In this document: positions 16,128 through 28,502 of the stretch, one piece after another | How the letters are laid out: each line of letters starts with the position of its first letter | How positions within the stretch are numbered: the stretch's first letter is position 1 | Assembly: GCA_945910005.1 (NCBI GenBank) | Contig: OX246741.1 | Coordinates: 12,910,890 to 12,974,889, forward strand | DNA: 64,000 nt | Reading direction: 5' to 3' | From: Isoperla grammatica | Taxonomy: Eukaryota > Arthropoda > Insecta > Plecoptera > Perlodidae | Notes under the pieces: model-generated | What the model was told of the DNA's origin: nothing | The model's input: only the letters and a program-made list of their open reading frames with translations | Databases searched by the model: none | Position numbers and translations under genes: made by a program

Positions 16128-17756
16128 TATAAAAATGGATATATTTTCAAGAAAACCTCTTGTAGGTGGATTTAGTGGGGTTTTTAATTTCTGGATTTCT
16201 CCATAAATGATGTTTATGTTTTACTATATATTACTATTTCATTCGCAAATATTACTCTGTGGCGTTGTTGCCAGTATGTGTTAAATTGCTTATTAATCAA
16301 ATAGCAGATCCATCTAGTTCGAAAGAGCAATTGACAATTAAAATTTTTGGTGTAAATTTACAACTGGCAAACAAAACATATCCCTGTTATTTCTTCTCTG
16401 GAAGTTTAACTTCCCGTCCAGATATGTCTACTCGAGTTGTATGTATAGGAGTATGTGTAAACACAAGTTGGATGATAGAGTAATGAATGCATTTCTCTTA
16501 TTAAAACCTCCCACTTGCATATTTATATATTTACAATAACAGAATGAAGACCGATAATATTTTGTTTACAATGTAAATAACATACCCACTTATTAACGTT
16601 GGTCTTTCGTTTATTATCTAAAATATATTCGTTTAATTCATTTAACTATAAAGTGAAACACATACAACTACTACAAAAAATTCTTCTATTGGCATAATTC
16701 TACGAGCAAGATCTGAATAGATATTAACATTTAAGGAGCTAAGAAATCCGAAAATAAAGAATCCAGGCTAGTAATATTCCTGTTTCAACCGAAAGTTTTT
16801 GAATGTTGTCGTAAAGAAAATCTCTTTTCGTGGTTTAAGTTCTATGCAACACGCATAGAGAAATAAAATCTAGTTTTATATCTCTCCTTCCCTTTTCCGT
16901 TCTGGTTGAGAATATTCTGTAGAATAACACGCGCGGCATTGTGGGTGTTTACTAAAATGTGTTTTTCGGGGTGGGTAGGGAGACAGAGGGGGGGGGGGGA
17001 CGTTGGATTCACGAGCCAATTACTCTATTTGCTTAAGGGTCCTTGAATGTGAAACCAGCGGCGTAGACTCAACCAGGGTCTCTTAAAATGGTATCCGTGT
17101 TTGATTTGCGTATGCACGTCATACGCAATACACGAAATAATTAATGTTTCTGAATTGAACACCATATTGAAATAATTTCACTTTTTCCTCATCTTGGTAT
17201 CACAGAGAACGAATTTATCAAAAACCTATACCACATGACAGATATAATTATTTCACTTTTCACTTTCCTCCCATTTTCTTCACAGTTATGAGGATGGGAA
17301 GTGTAAAATTTTTAAATGTCTGCATTTTCCTTGCATTTGTTAATTCTAATGTATATAATTTATTTATATAGCAAGTGCTCTTTAGGTATTATTACGTTCA
17401 TGTTAGCAAAATATAGTTCACTTATTAAAACATAAACGTTAATAATTTACATATTGATTTTGATTGTTTCGTGTGTCATAAAATACTGGTTTAATGCAAT
17501 TAACCCCCCCTCCCCCGCCTCCCTTAGCCCCCTCCCCTCACCTCCCCTCCCCTCCAAGGATTCGTATAAAACGGAGTGAGTGAGATATAAATAACTTTAT
17601 AGTTCGCCATTTTTATCCCAAAACAATAAAAACATTTCACAACTATAATTGACCTATATAAAACCTGCCTTCAAGTTTGGTTTTATAATAAAATATTCCT
17701 CCCTAAAAGAATCTAAAATCCCTCTATAAAGGTATACAAGAGAGATTGCACAACTT
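16128..17756. other. Unassigned stretch
   Basis: No coding support. A G run at 16990-16999 and a C-rich stretch at 17503-17554 are the only notable tracts. Confidence 0.5.
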
Positions 17757-17838
17757 TATTATTCTCATTATATGGCTTTTGCTATATTCATCCTTTATTA
17801 TTCTTATTATATGGCTTTTGCTATACCCATCCTTTGAA
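17757..17838 (+). repeat. Tandem duplication, ~42 bp x2
   Basis: 'ttattattctcattatatggcttttgctat...catcctt' occurs twice head to tail with few differences. Confidence 0.85.
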
Positions 17839-17923
17839 CACCAATTTAATTTAATTTTCTCTACATCTTGAGACGAATAATACGTTGAACTCTGTCGTAT
17901 GCAGGTATTGGGGCTTGTCTCCT

Positions 17924-17943
17924 CCCCCCCCCCCCCCCCCCCC
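17924..17943. repeat. Poly(C) run of 20
   Basis: Homopolymer in a C-rich setting; G-quadruplex-capable on the minus strand. Confidence 0.9.
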
Positions 17944-18034
17944 GCCCCCACCCCAGACACACGTCTTTCATGTAAGCTTCGGGGTAATCTCTACTTATAC
18001 ATAGAGCGCCTGTTTCTACACTCTAGCAAGAAGG

Positions 18035-18056
18035 CCACACACACACACACACACAC
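18035..18056. repeat. (CA)n microsatellite
   Basis: About 11 CA units. Confidence 0.9.
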
Positions 18057-18348
18057 AAAACCATTTCTTGTAACTTAATACGCAAGAAATACTATTGTAT
18101 TTTATTTTAATAATGAAAAAGAATTACTTAGAGGTGTAACTGAAGTGTGCGATTAAGAATTAATGCAAGTTGTGCCATTTTATTTTAGTATTTATGTACA
18201 TTGTTAAATACTTCTATTAGCAGTGTACGAAACCGCCCTTGTTCATTCTATGTATGGCCTTTCACTTCAACTCAACCCAACGCAGAAATATTTCACACAG
18301 CATGGACGTGTCTCTCATCTGATGAAACTAAACCAGTAAAGAGGATAC

Positions 18349-18366
18349 GGGGGGGGGGGGGGGGGG
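18349..18366. repeat. Poly(G) run of 18
   Basis: Isolated G homopolymer between AT-rich flanks. Confidence 0.9.
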
Positions 18367-18399
18367 ATTTAAAGGCGATCCATAGTGTCTAGATTCCTT

Positions 18400-19526
18400 T
18401 CCACATGTGTTTTAGAAGCAGTAAGCAGATTTAGAACGAGTGTAAGCGAATCTAGTCGACACCCAGTATACATGGGCTTGTTTAAGTCTTAAGCCTTTCA
18501 GCGTCTGAACCATTCCAAAGAGATGGAAGCCATTTCCAGGTAAAAGCAAATAACACTAACATCGTAAATGTTGAAGGCGATATCGTTATGTAAACATTTC
18601 CACCAATGCTGTGTTATTTTAGATCTGTGTAAAAATAAAATGATGGCCGATTTCTTTACTTTTCATTCAGGTAGTAATTTCATTTTGAAGTGAATGAAGT
18701 GTTGAGTTTCGATTTATAAACGAAGCTAAAGCTTTTATTCGGGGTATTAAAAGATAACCTCGTAAACTATAATGATACACTACACAATTACCATACTTAA
18801 ATAGTTCAAGTTCATATTAGAAAAATATTCCTGTTTGTTTTGAATGTAAAACACCTTTTAGAAACACAATTTTCTCATAATTTCCTGGCCATCAAACATT
18901 TTGAAATGGTTGATATAAGAAAATATTCAATGTTTATTTTGAATGTGAAAACACTTTTTCAAAATTCTATTCAAAGATCGAGACACATTTTCTTTTCGTT
19001 CATTCCAGGCTACAATTTAAGGCTTCACTTAAATAAATGGTGGTATATACATTATGATGTACACCAGCCGAAGGTAAAGTCTAGTCTCCCCTCACATTCT
19101 GTCATCACTTTCATTTTCACAAATAACAACAATACATAATGTTTATTTCGAATTCTCTGTTTTAGATCTCTTCACGAAGAGATTTCGATTCCGATCTCTA
19201 AACTTCAATGTTCAATCTGTTCTCGCGATGAAAACGGAAACCATAAAAGTCCCATCATGTGCGGAGTAATTGATTCGGCTCCAGCCTGCACGAGGCTGTT
19301 ATACGGGAGACTGTGAAGCTGGGTGGAGCGTTCTGCTGTTGAGGGATAACAATTGCACTCACGATCGCTGGTGTAAACAAAGACAGCCTGTCACAGCCAG
19401 AACCCCCCCCTTCAAGCACAACATCAGAGTAGACATCGAAACCACGAGAAATATTGATATGCGAATTTTGGACGGAGTAACAACACCAGATATAATAATA
19501 ACGGGAATGGGTATTTAAAACCGTGC
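18400..19526. other. Unassigned stretch
   Basis: Short open frames at 18840-19139 and 19270-19518 have no recognisable product or splice context. Confidence 0.45.
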
Positions 19527-19838
19527 AAAATTAATGTTTTTGATTATGTCAATAGAACGCTACCAAATATTGAAAAAGTGATTCTGATCCTGCCTTTGGT
19601 TTTGTATCAGCTACACAATGGGTTTAAAAAGTAAAAAATATATGTTTTTACGGTCGTTATTTTATTTGTTTGGTTATTATTAAATTATAAATTACAATCT
19701 TAACGATAACAAACTGTGAATGTTTTTAAATCAATTGTTTAGCTGATACAAAATCAAAGACAGGATAAGAATTACTTTTTCAACATTTGGAAGCGTTCTC
19801 ATGATATAAAAAAAAAAAAATTAATTTTGGGAATATAA
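19527..19838. mobile_element. Fold-back element with ~90-bp arms
   Basis: The left arm (about 19527-19617) and the reverse complement of the right arm (about 19741-19838) share 'agaacgct.ccaaat.ttgaaaaagt', 'ttct.atcctg.cttt' and 'ttttgtatcagcta' in order. Identity is roughly 80-85% by eye. The loop is AT-rich and non-coding. Target duplications are not clear. Confidence 0.75.
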
Positions 19839-22488
19839 GGCCCAGTATTATGACGGCCCGATAAATATTCAGTTCGAAGCTCACATTTTTTCCGTGGAAA
19901 CACCGATTCTGATTGGTTGTTACAAATATTTATCATGCCGTTATGGTATAAGGCATGGATTAACAAAATAAATATGTATTTTTTATTGTCTACCTCCTCA
20001 GTTAATAACGTTTTAGGTATCGTTAAAACGTATCAAATAATGTAAGCTTGAATAAAAACCGCTAACATTCAATACGGATAATTTAATTAATTTACATAAG
20101 TAAATACATTTGTGTGTGGTGTTTATTTTCTCCTTTGTATTTAAAAATGTTTAATTCTGTTCCGTAATAGACTAAAGTCACAACATTTTAATTAATAATA
20201 TCAGTGAATTATCTGACTAGTGTCTCATTTCAAACCATGTACGTACTTCTAGCCCAAATATAAAAACTCTCTTAATTGCACAAGGGCACATAGCTTAAAT
20301 GCAAGCATACATACTATAGTATATTCGTACTAACCGTTTTTGTCATCAATACAAAATAATTTGCAGTAATTTGTGTGTGCAATACTAATAACTCGTCAGC
20401 TTCCTCATCAAATCACGTGAAACACAGGGAACGCTGAATTGTGTGCAAATATCAGAACCTTGTTCCTTGTAGCGTGTGAAGCAGGTTATAGTTACAAGGC
20501 TGAGCAAACAAACGTTATATCTCTACCTATGGGGTGGCTCTCAATGCGCACGTAGGCACTTTCAGATATCAGCACTTCGTTCGTATTGAAGCAGTGTGTC
20601 TACACTTCCGGTACAAAGCATGATATCCAAGGTTTATGCTTTCAGTTTGCCATTTAATGCTCTATTTTATGGACTTATACGTTTAAATATGATTTTTCTT
20701 TAATAATTAATTAGTTTTTAACTCTAAAAGTGTGTTCACAAACATTAAATAGTACATCGTTTAAAGATTAATAATATATGATTACAGAATAGAAAAGTTC
20801 ATCGAATGGATTACTATAATAATGTTGGGGATGAATTTTTTAAAATTATATTTAAATTTTATTTTTTATATAAGAGAGCAATTTCAAACCTTCTAATTTA
20901 ATAGCCTATCAAGTTTTGTACAGGGAGGATATTGATGAACTCTTAGCAAACAAGCGCATGCAAAACGGCTTACAAAAAAATCTTAACCAATTACAGAAAA
21001 GTAAACTTTAGTTTAGAGTTTAGTTTATCTTCACGAAAAAAAATAAAAATAAAAGCAAACATTGCATACATTTCTGACAAGTAATACATTCCAGGCCTCT
21101 GCATCAGCGTCTGAATCTCATCTTTTTAACCGTCCTATACATGTAAAGTTATCTAAGTGATGTCAGCCAACATGCCAGAAAAGTGTACGAAACTTTCAAG
21201 TGAGTATTTAACTTTTCAACTACATTTTTTCAAGACTTTGTAAGAGAATCTTCAAACTTTTTCAAGCATTATATACGTATATACACGGTCACTCAACGTC
21301 TCCATTCCATACGGCCGGTGGGGAGGGGGGGGGGGGGGGGGGGGGGGAGATATTCATTTAGTATAGACAAGGTTTAAGGACGAATGTATTATAACGTTCA
21401 TTTTGAAGATGACATCTTAAAACATCTTATTTCGGGAATAGAAAGTGAAATAATAAATACACATGACTTATAACTGTGGTGATAGTGGTAATCAATAATT
21501 ATTGATTTTGCATTTGCAAAGAATAACTTATACTATAATGAAAAAACGAAACTAAAACGAAAGATACGCTTAAAAGTATTAGCCACCACATACCAAAAAG
21601 TTACAGTCAAATCCCATTATTGTCGTTTCGACGTTTATTTGATGTAAACTGAGTATCATGAATGATTAGAATTTCTAAATTTACTGAACTCATTTAATTT
21701 TCATCCCCTAAATAACGAAGCGATGTCGCGCGTCTTATCATTCCACATTATAATAGTATTAAGGTTAGAAATTTCAAAACAACAGTTTTTAAAGTAATTA
21801 AATTCCGCTTTGAGTTCAAAGTTAATATTTTATGGCGTGTGTTTACGTAGCTCGTCGTATAATCTAGCTGGAACGTACTTTATAATGTCTTCTAAAACTA
21901 TCTCAATATTTTATCGCCAAATAATGTAATATTCTTGACAGATCTGTTGTCCTGAAATAAGTAGAGCGGAATTCTGTTATGATTGTTATTAAACATGAAA
22001 CAGAAACTTCTCTAAAATCGTCGCTACTAAATTAATCAAACGCTTCTTCACTGCCTTTGATGTAGGAATACATTATTATACAAGGGAAGATTATAAATTA
22101 TAACCATGGTAAATCTATGTTTTTTTTTTGTAGAATATGCTGCATGGGTCATACGTTGAAATGAGGAACGATACATGGGAACGACACAAGAACTAAAGGA
22201 TCATTATTGGTCAAGAAAAACACAAAGAATAGTGAAACATTTGTTTGATTATTAACTATTGGACAGATAATAAAATTATACCCAAGTTTTAATGTATTTA
22301 TGAATATTCTCCATCTAGATGAGATGAATACAAATATAGAAACATGATCGCCATTTGCACGATTTTTTATTTAACTTATATTCAATATTATACTTTACGT
22401 GTCACATGGATAATGGCAATGAAAATAATGTCTACGGTCAGCGGACGACAAATGTTTTAAGACACTTGCTTGAAAAAATGTTTCTTTC
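19839..22488. other. Unassigned stretch
   Basis: AT-rich with no gene or RNA recognised. A 23-base G run lies at 21325-21347. Confidence 0.5.
21325..21347. repeat. Poly(G) run of 23
   Basis: The longest G homopolymer in the window, preceded by GGTGGGGA. Confidence 0.9.
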
Positions 22489-22491
22489 TTA

Positions 22492-22664
22492 AGGCTGGTC
22501 CACACAGATTTTTAAGACATACGAGTAGTCGTAAAGTTGGATCATAGGAAACACGTACTGGCGTTTACACAAGGTTTTAGTTTTAAGACGTTGTTTTCAT
22601 TGTTGTTTTTAAAACGTCTTAAAACCTTCTGCATTATGTCTTCAAAATCTGTGTGGACCAGCCT
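22492..22664. mobile_element. MITE, 173 bp, TTA target duplication
   Basis: Terminal inverted repeats of about 30 bp begin AGGCTGGTCCACACAGATTT on both ends. TTA lies at 22489-22491 and again at 22665-22667. The 3-bp TTA duplication resembles PIF/Harbinger-type MITEs. An inner palindrome (ttttaagacgtt / aaaacgtcttaaaa) occupies the centre. Non-coding. Confidence 0.82.
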
Positions 22665-22667
22665 TTA

Positions 22668-25600
22668 GATAAATGTTTACAACAAACACAACAAAACATG
22701 TTAAGTGCACTTTTTCGAACGAAATCTACCGTCATTTTTAATTCGACAATTGGATAGTAAATACGTATTTATATTGGTGACAATAATGTTTTTCACTCTA
22801 TATATTACTATCTTTGTATATTTCTTTTAAAAGTTTTAAACAATGAACAGGTTCATTTCACCCTTACCCAACCCACAGAGCCGAGTAAAAATAAGGCTGT
22901 CTAAACCTAACCACAATCATTTTGTCGTGTTGAAAAGATTAGGTTGACATTTAATTTCAGTCTGTATTTGCTCGAGCAAAACTCAAGTACAATTATATTT
23001 TATTTTAACCTCATATTAATTTATAGACATAGTCCAACGTAGAACGTTGTGTGTGCACACTTGTGTAATATAATGAAATATAACGTGCTCACCGCATACA
23101 TAGTACTGAAACAATGTACTCTTAAATGAAGTATGAGAAAATACGGGAAAACGAAGCGAATGTGTCTTCAACCATTATTTTCAAAACCTCTGCGTCATTA
23201 TTTTATCGCGCTTCAGTGGTCGATTAAGCGTGTAAGATGTACTTGACTTGGTAAGTATGCCAGACTTTCATATTGTCTCCAACACCACACACGAAACCTC
23301 TGCTTTATGCGTTATTGTAACATCTCAAATAATCCGTTTGTAAAATTCACATATATTTTACAGGTCACCCACAAACCGGAACTCGATCTCATTCTTAAGT
23401 ATATACGATTGTCTGCTAAGCTAAGCTAAGGTTAAGTGCTAAGCTAAACTAAACTAAGCGAAGCTAAGATGAGGTGTTTTAGTTTTTGACTTTTCAAATT
23501 CTCGGGACAGTCCAAAAAAGGGTGAACAAAAGTAAAATTCGCTTTTTTTGTACATCAAATGTGTTGTTACTAGCCACAATATAACACATTGTATTAGATA
23601 AAAAAAAAATTAAAAATACAATAGATTCCCCGAAAGTATAGGTATATAAACGTACATTATTCTTTAACGACAAGGTAGCTTTCGAGTTGCAACCGGCCGC
23701 CATTAACAACAATTCGACCTACATATCATCAATTCGAATACGTTTGTCAATTACTCAACCACGTATCACGACATTGTCCACATCTCCCTCCCCCCCCCCT
23801 CACCACAACACAACGTCATCGATCATAACTAAGCCTCGCGTCTCACGGACAATTACTTGCCATATTATCTTCTGTCAATTAGCCGACCTTCCTTGATGAA
23901 AATACATGAATAATATCAATTGAACTACTATTATTAAAGGTAGGACTTACGAATAGACTTAGTACTTAATTCTTTACTTTTTTGTTGATGAAACACAATT
24001 TATTAAATTATAAACAATCAACAAATGACATACATTATGTATAAGATTCCCTGAGTTGATAACCATGAACATTTTAACATAAAAATAATACAGAAGCATA
24101 ATCATTGGACAGTTGATATAACAATGGATACCTATATACAATGAGGAAAAAAGGTTGAAAAACCCTCTTCGGATCTTTACTCTTTACACTACTTACAGGG
24201 GTTTTTATATGATGAGATTATTACTAAATATAATCTAGTACTGACTAGTGACTATCCTGCTCCAACTAAGGGACGGTAAGATAACCACAATAAATAATAA
24301 CAGTGGCGTTATCGCTAATGTATATTAATTCATTTTATTCCATTTAAATGATCCAGTTGCCAGCATCGCCAGTTGTTTAAACTGCAAGCGTTAACTAAAA
24401 CCTGTGTTGCTGTGTATTCATATAAAGTGCAAGGCGGACATAACGGGTGCCAAAATGGAATGTGATCGGTAAATGGTAGTTATTGTTACAATGTTACAGA
24501 TGGCGAAATTTGGTTTGCTATAATATTAATGAAAGTAACATAAAGAAACTCTCCTGTCTTGACCACTCTTTCTGTGGTTTCCAATAACACTCTTAATCAT
24601 TTTCGTAAACTTATCGGGGGATATACGTGTTAAAACTCTGATATTTCTTGAGAAATATATTCGTCTTTTATTGATATCTCAATTAATGTCAATGTATAAT
24701 TACATAAAAAAATTTTTTTTTTACAAACAACGCTTATATTTAAATGCACGAAATAGTAAAAAATAAATTTTCGTCCAACAAATTTTTGCCTCACTCGGAA
24801 AATAAAAGCGTTGGGCGCTTTTCCTGGATCGATTATAAGATTCCGTCCAACAGACAGACAGACAAACACATGAAGCTAATATAAGCGTTGTAATATGACC
24901 TCAAATATGGCCGATGTGACGTCACGTGAATACCCTCTATAGGAAGTTAAACAAGTAGAGTTGTTTGAATCTCAACTATACAGAAGTCAAAGCTATGGGC
25001 CAAGTCATTAAATTTTGTATAAGGAAAACCTTTGCTTGTCCTACCCACGCTTCACATTTCCGAGGGAAAAAAACGACGATGGGAAGAAAGAAAATTTCCA
25101 TGAAAAATGCATTGAAGCCCGAGTTTAATTAAAGAGTTTGTGGCAGATTGAGAGCGTGGCGTGTGAGGGGAGGGGGGGGGCAGGGGGGGCTTTACACCGG
25201 ATCGTGCAATAAAAGTCGGCCCTACGCCAAACCGGTTCTCGGCGAAGCGGAGTGGTTTTCAGTGGTCAACCACCGGACGTGCTAAAATAACTCACCTCGC
25301 CTGCATCGAACGGGGAAAATAAACCTGTATAATGAGAAAAATCATTTATAGCTGTTGTCAGAAAGCGGAAAAATTAAAAATAGATTTGAGTAAAATAATT
25401 ACAGATAGTTAAAAATAATAAGTGAATATAAATGGTTCAATACCCAGGGTCAAAATTACAAAATAACACTAGAGCGTAAATGAGAAATAAATGTAAATTA
25501 TCTTACAAGTTATACGTGTAAGTGGAGTATCTGTCTGATGATCACATAATACACAATTAATACTATTCATAGACGTTTCAATTAGTTCAAATATTCAAAT

Positions 25601-28259
25601 TGTAAAAGTATTAGTTAATTGTTTTGTTTTTATTTAAAATCTTCATATTTTTTGTGTTTCGACTTCAACAAATAAGGATTGATTGACTTATATTTGGGTT
25701 TTACGTCCCATATTTTTGAAACTTGGCTAATCGAGACGATGAGTGGGTGAAATATGAAGGTGAATAAGGGGTTTTCGATGGAAAGGGGAAAGTCGGAGGG
25801 CGGGGAAGAAAAGGGAAAGTGGAGGAAAAGAGAAAAAGGAGGTTGTGGACTCTTAACTTGTATGCAAAATGTGTATAATTAAAGGTGCTTGTGTCAATCT
25901 GCATTTTTTTTTGTAAATAAAAGAATTAACTTTTTCTTTTCTTCGTTGAAAATCACTTCCATAGCATTTACTTTCTGTAGACATTAAAAAATTAAATTCT
26001 TTCTCAATTTGCAGGAAAATGTGTTATAAATAATAATACAATTGTTTATGTGATTCTGAATCTGAATTTTTTTAATTTCACGTTTTTCAACGTATTTTTC
26101 TAAGAATTCACTTTTTAATTAAGAAACTTCTCAGTTTACATGAAAGAACATGTACAAGTACAATTGTTTGTGTCAACTTGTATTTTTTCTTCGTGAAAAA
26201 ACGAAGCTAATTTTATTTTTCTGAAAGTCTCTTCTTTAGAATTCACTTTTTATAGACATTAACAAATGAAAGCAGACAAAAAACGTATTTCATTAACCGT
26301 ACATAGTACAACACGGAGGGATTAAGAAGGGGGGGAGGGGGGGGGGGCGTCGCTTAGAGCGGTCTCCGTCACAGTTAGCGATGACGCTTATCACTCTCCA
26401 AGATGGAGATTTACCGTGATTAAAGAAGACGCGTCATTTCTAGTATCCACCATGGCTCGTCTCCATCTAGTATCCACCATGGCTCGTCTTCACTCCACCT
26501 CGGGGAGACTTACGGGAAATTTACTACTGCCATTATAAAAAAGATACTCGGAGAGAATAATATAGTCTTGAACAATATCGTGGTAGACGAAAATACACTT
26601 GTATTACTACTCGAATAGATATTTTTGACGAAAATACACAGTCCTGTACTACTACTCGAAAAGATATTTTCGGAACTAAGTAGAATTGATGTTTTTTGGG
26701 GAAAAGATGTAAGTGGTAGGATTTGTGATCGAAATTGTTTCAATAGAAAATAGTTTGAAAAGTGTGTATATTTTATAAATTTAAAATGAATTGTCTCAAA
26801 ACAACTGTTTTTAGTTGGTAGATGCCAGATAACTTATTGCGCTTCAAACATAAATCGTAAAAATATTAATCAATACAATAATATCAGTATCAATTTATAA
26901 TATTAATAAATCTTATAAATATTGATACATAATTGACGTCAGATTGTAAAGAAGGTATATCTGTTTGAATATTGAAAGATTCCCTATCTGCAACAGCCTT
27001 GCTTTACGATTTTCAAACTTAAGGAAACTGAACAATCGAAAAAGGGGTGACATCCTTGGAAAACCTTCAAACACGTTCACTCTTGGCATGAAACAAACTT
27101 GGACCTTCTGATCCCTACACTGTTTCTGGTATTACAACAAACATTGTTTACCTTCTACAAATAACACACAAGAGCTTGATAAATAAAGGGAAACAAATAT
27201 TGCAGTGAACGACAATACAAATTATTTATTTTTCTGTAATGTTTCATCAGTATATTATATCGTATGCATAAATGACCATATATTGTATTTATTGAATTGA
27301 AATCAACCTGCGCGAATGCTGAAAAGTACACAGAACCTTCTGAGAAAAAAACGGTTAGAATAAACACGGAGAAGGTTCCAAACAAACATAGAGAACTCGA
27401 CAATTCCGCGATAAACGCACAACAGAAGTCTCGCTCAAAAGAACACACAGACGTACAAATACACATGGTGTCAAATACAAACACACACAAGAACAAACGC
27501 TGCTAAATGTGTAAACTTTACTTTTTGTCACGCTATCAGCCCGCGGACTGATCTGAAATTGTTCTCCGTTATTTTCTCTTTTCTCCCAGTCTTTCAATTC
27601 TACATATTATATAACATTGCATTTTATTTACTAAATCTACATTCTATTCAGTTTTAAATTTGATATACAAAGAAGGTCAATATTTACTATTGGATTATCC
27701 GTTGTTGCATGGCTATATTATTTTTCCTTTCTGTACTACAACATTAAAACTTCTTTTTCGCAGACTTTAGTATAACATTACAAATCTTACATGTGTTTTG
27801 TGTTCAATGGCATACAAATAAAACACAAAATGCAAATGATTTGAATATCGTTTCCATTTTGGGTTACGCTATTAGAAGACGATAAGCTCTATTGACTTGA
27901 GTTAACGTGGCTCGAACGGTTAGATTTTAATTATTACAAAAGTAATTAAATTTCGAAATGAAGATTTCAGTAGAAATTATTGTCTGCCTCTTAATTGAAA
28001 GCCCAAAAGTTTTCGAGTCGGCGGTCTGATATCTTCGCCGTGGATGGAAACTTGCCTGTCGGTTTTTATACAACTCCCCATGGAGTAGAAATGTAACACA
28101 ATATGGCGTAGGACGTAGACCTGAATAATGAAAAACGACCATCCAAACTCATTATCATTGTACAGCCAATATTGTAGGATACGCTTCTATTGGGCTTAAA
28201 ATAAAATACACATTGCCAAATTTAGACGGTTTAATATATCATTGAGTTCGTTCAAGAAT
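22668..28259. other. Unassigned stretch with minor tandem duplications
   Basis: No supported gene. Small repeats: GCTAA-like pentamers at 23418-23470; a ~27-bp duplication 'ctagtatccaccatggctcg' at 26438-26490; a ~60-bp duplication of 'gacgaaaatacac...actactcgaa.agatatttt' at 26586-26671. C/G-rich runs near 23788 and 26328-26347. Confidence 0.45.
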
Positions 28260-28502
28260 ATAATGCGGGAATGTGTGTAAATTTGTGTTTGTTTTTATGT
28301 TTTTAATTTAAGGTTGACTTTGGCAGTTTCACTGTCATGTTTTTTTTTTTTTTTACAATTTTTATGTATTTGTGATTTTGTGTATATCTGTTGTGCATGT
28401 GTGTTGTACATGTACTTGATTCTGATTTGTACTATACGTTACTGGTGGGGCTTAGGCCTGTTAACGATATATTTCAAATAAATGTGAATAAATAAATAAA
28501 CA
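28260..28502 (+). mobile_element. Possible LINE 3' untranslated end
   Basis: GT-rich sequence ending 'ggcctgttaacgatatatt', then 'aaataaatgtgaataaataaataaa'. This layout fits a non-LTR retrotransposon 3' end with an AAAT tail. No ORF remnant is recognised. Confidence 0.35.
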
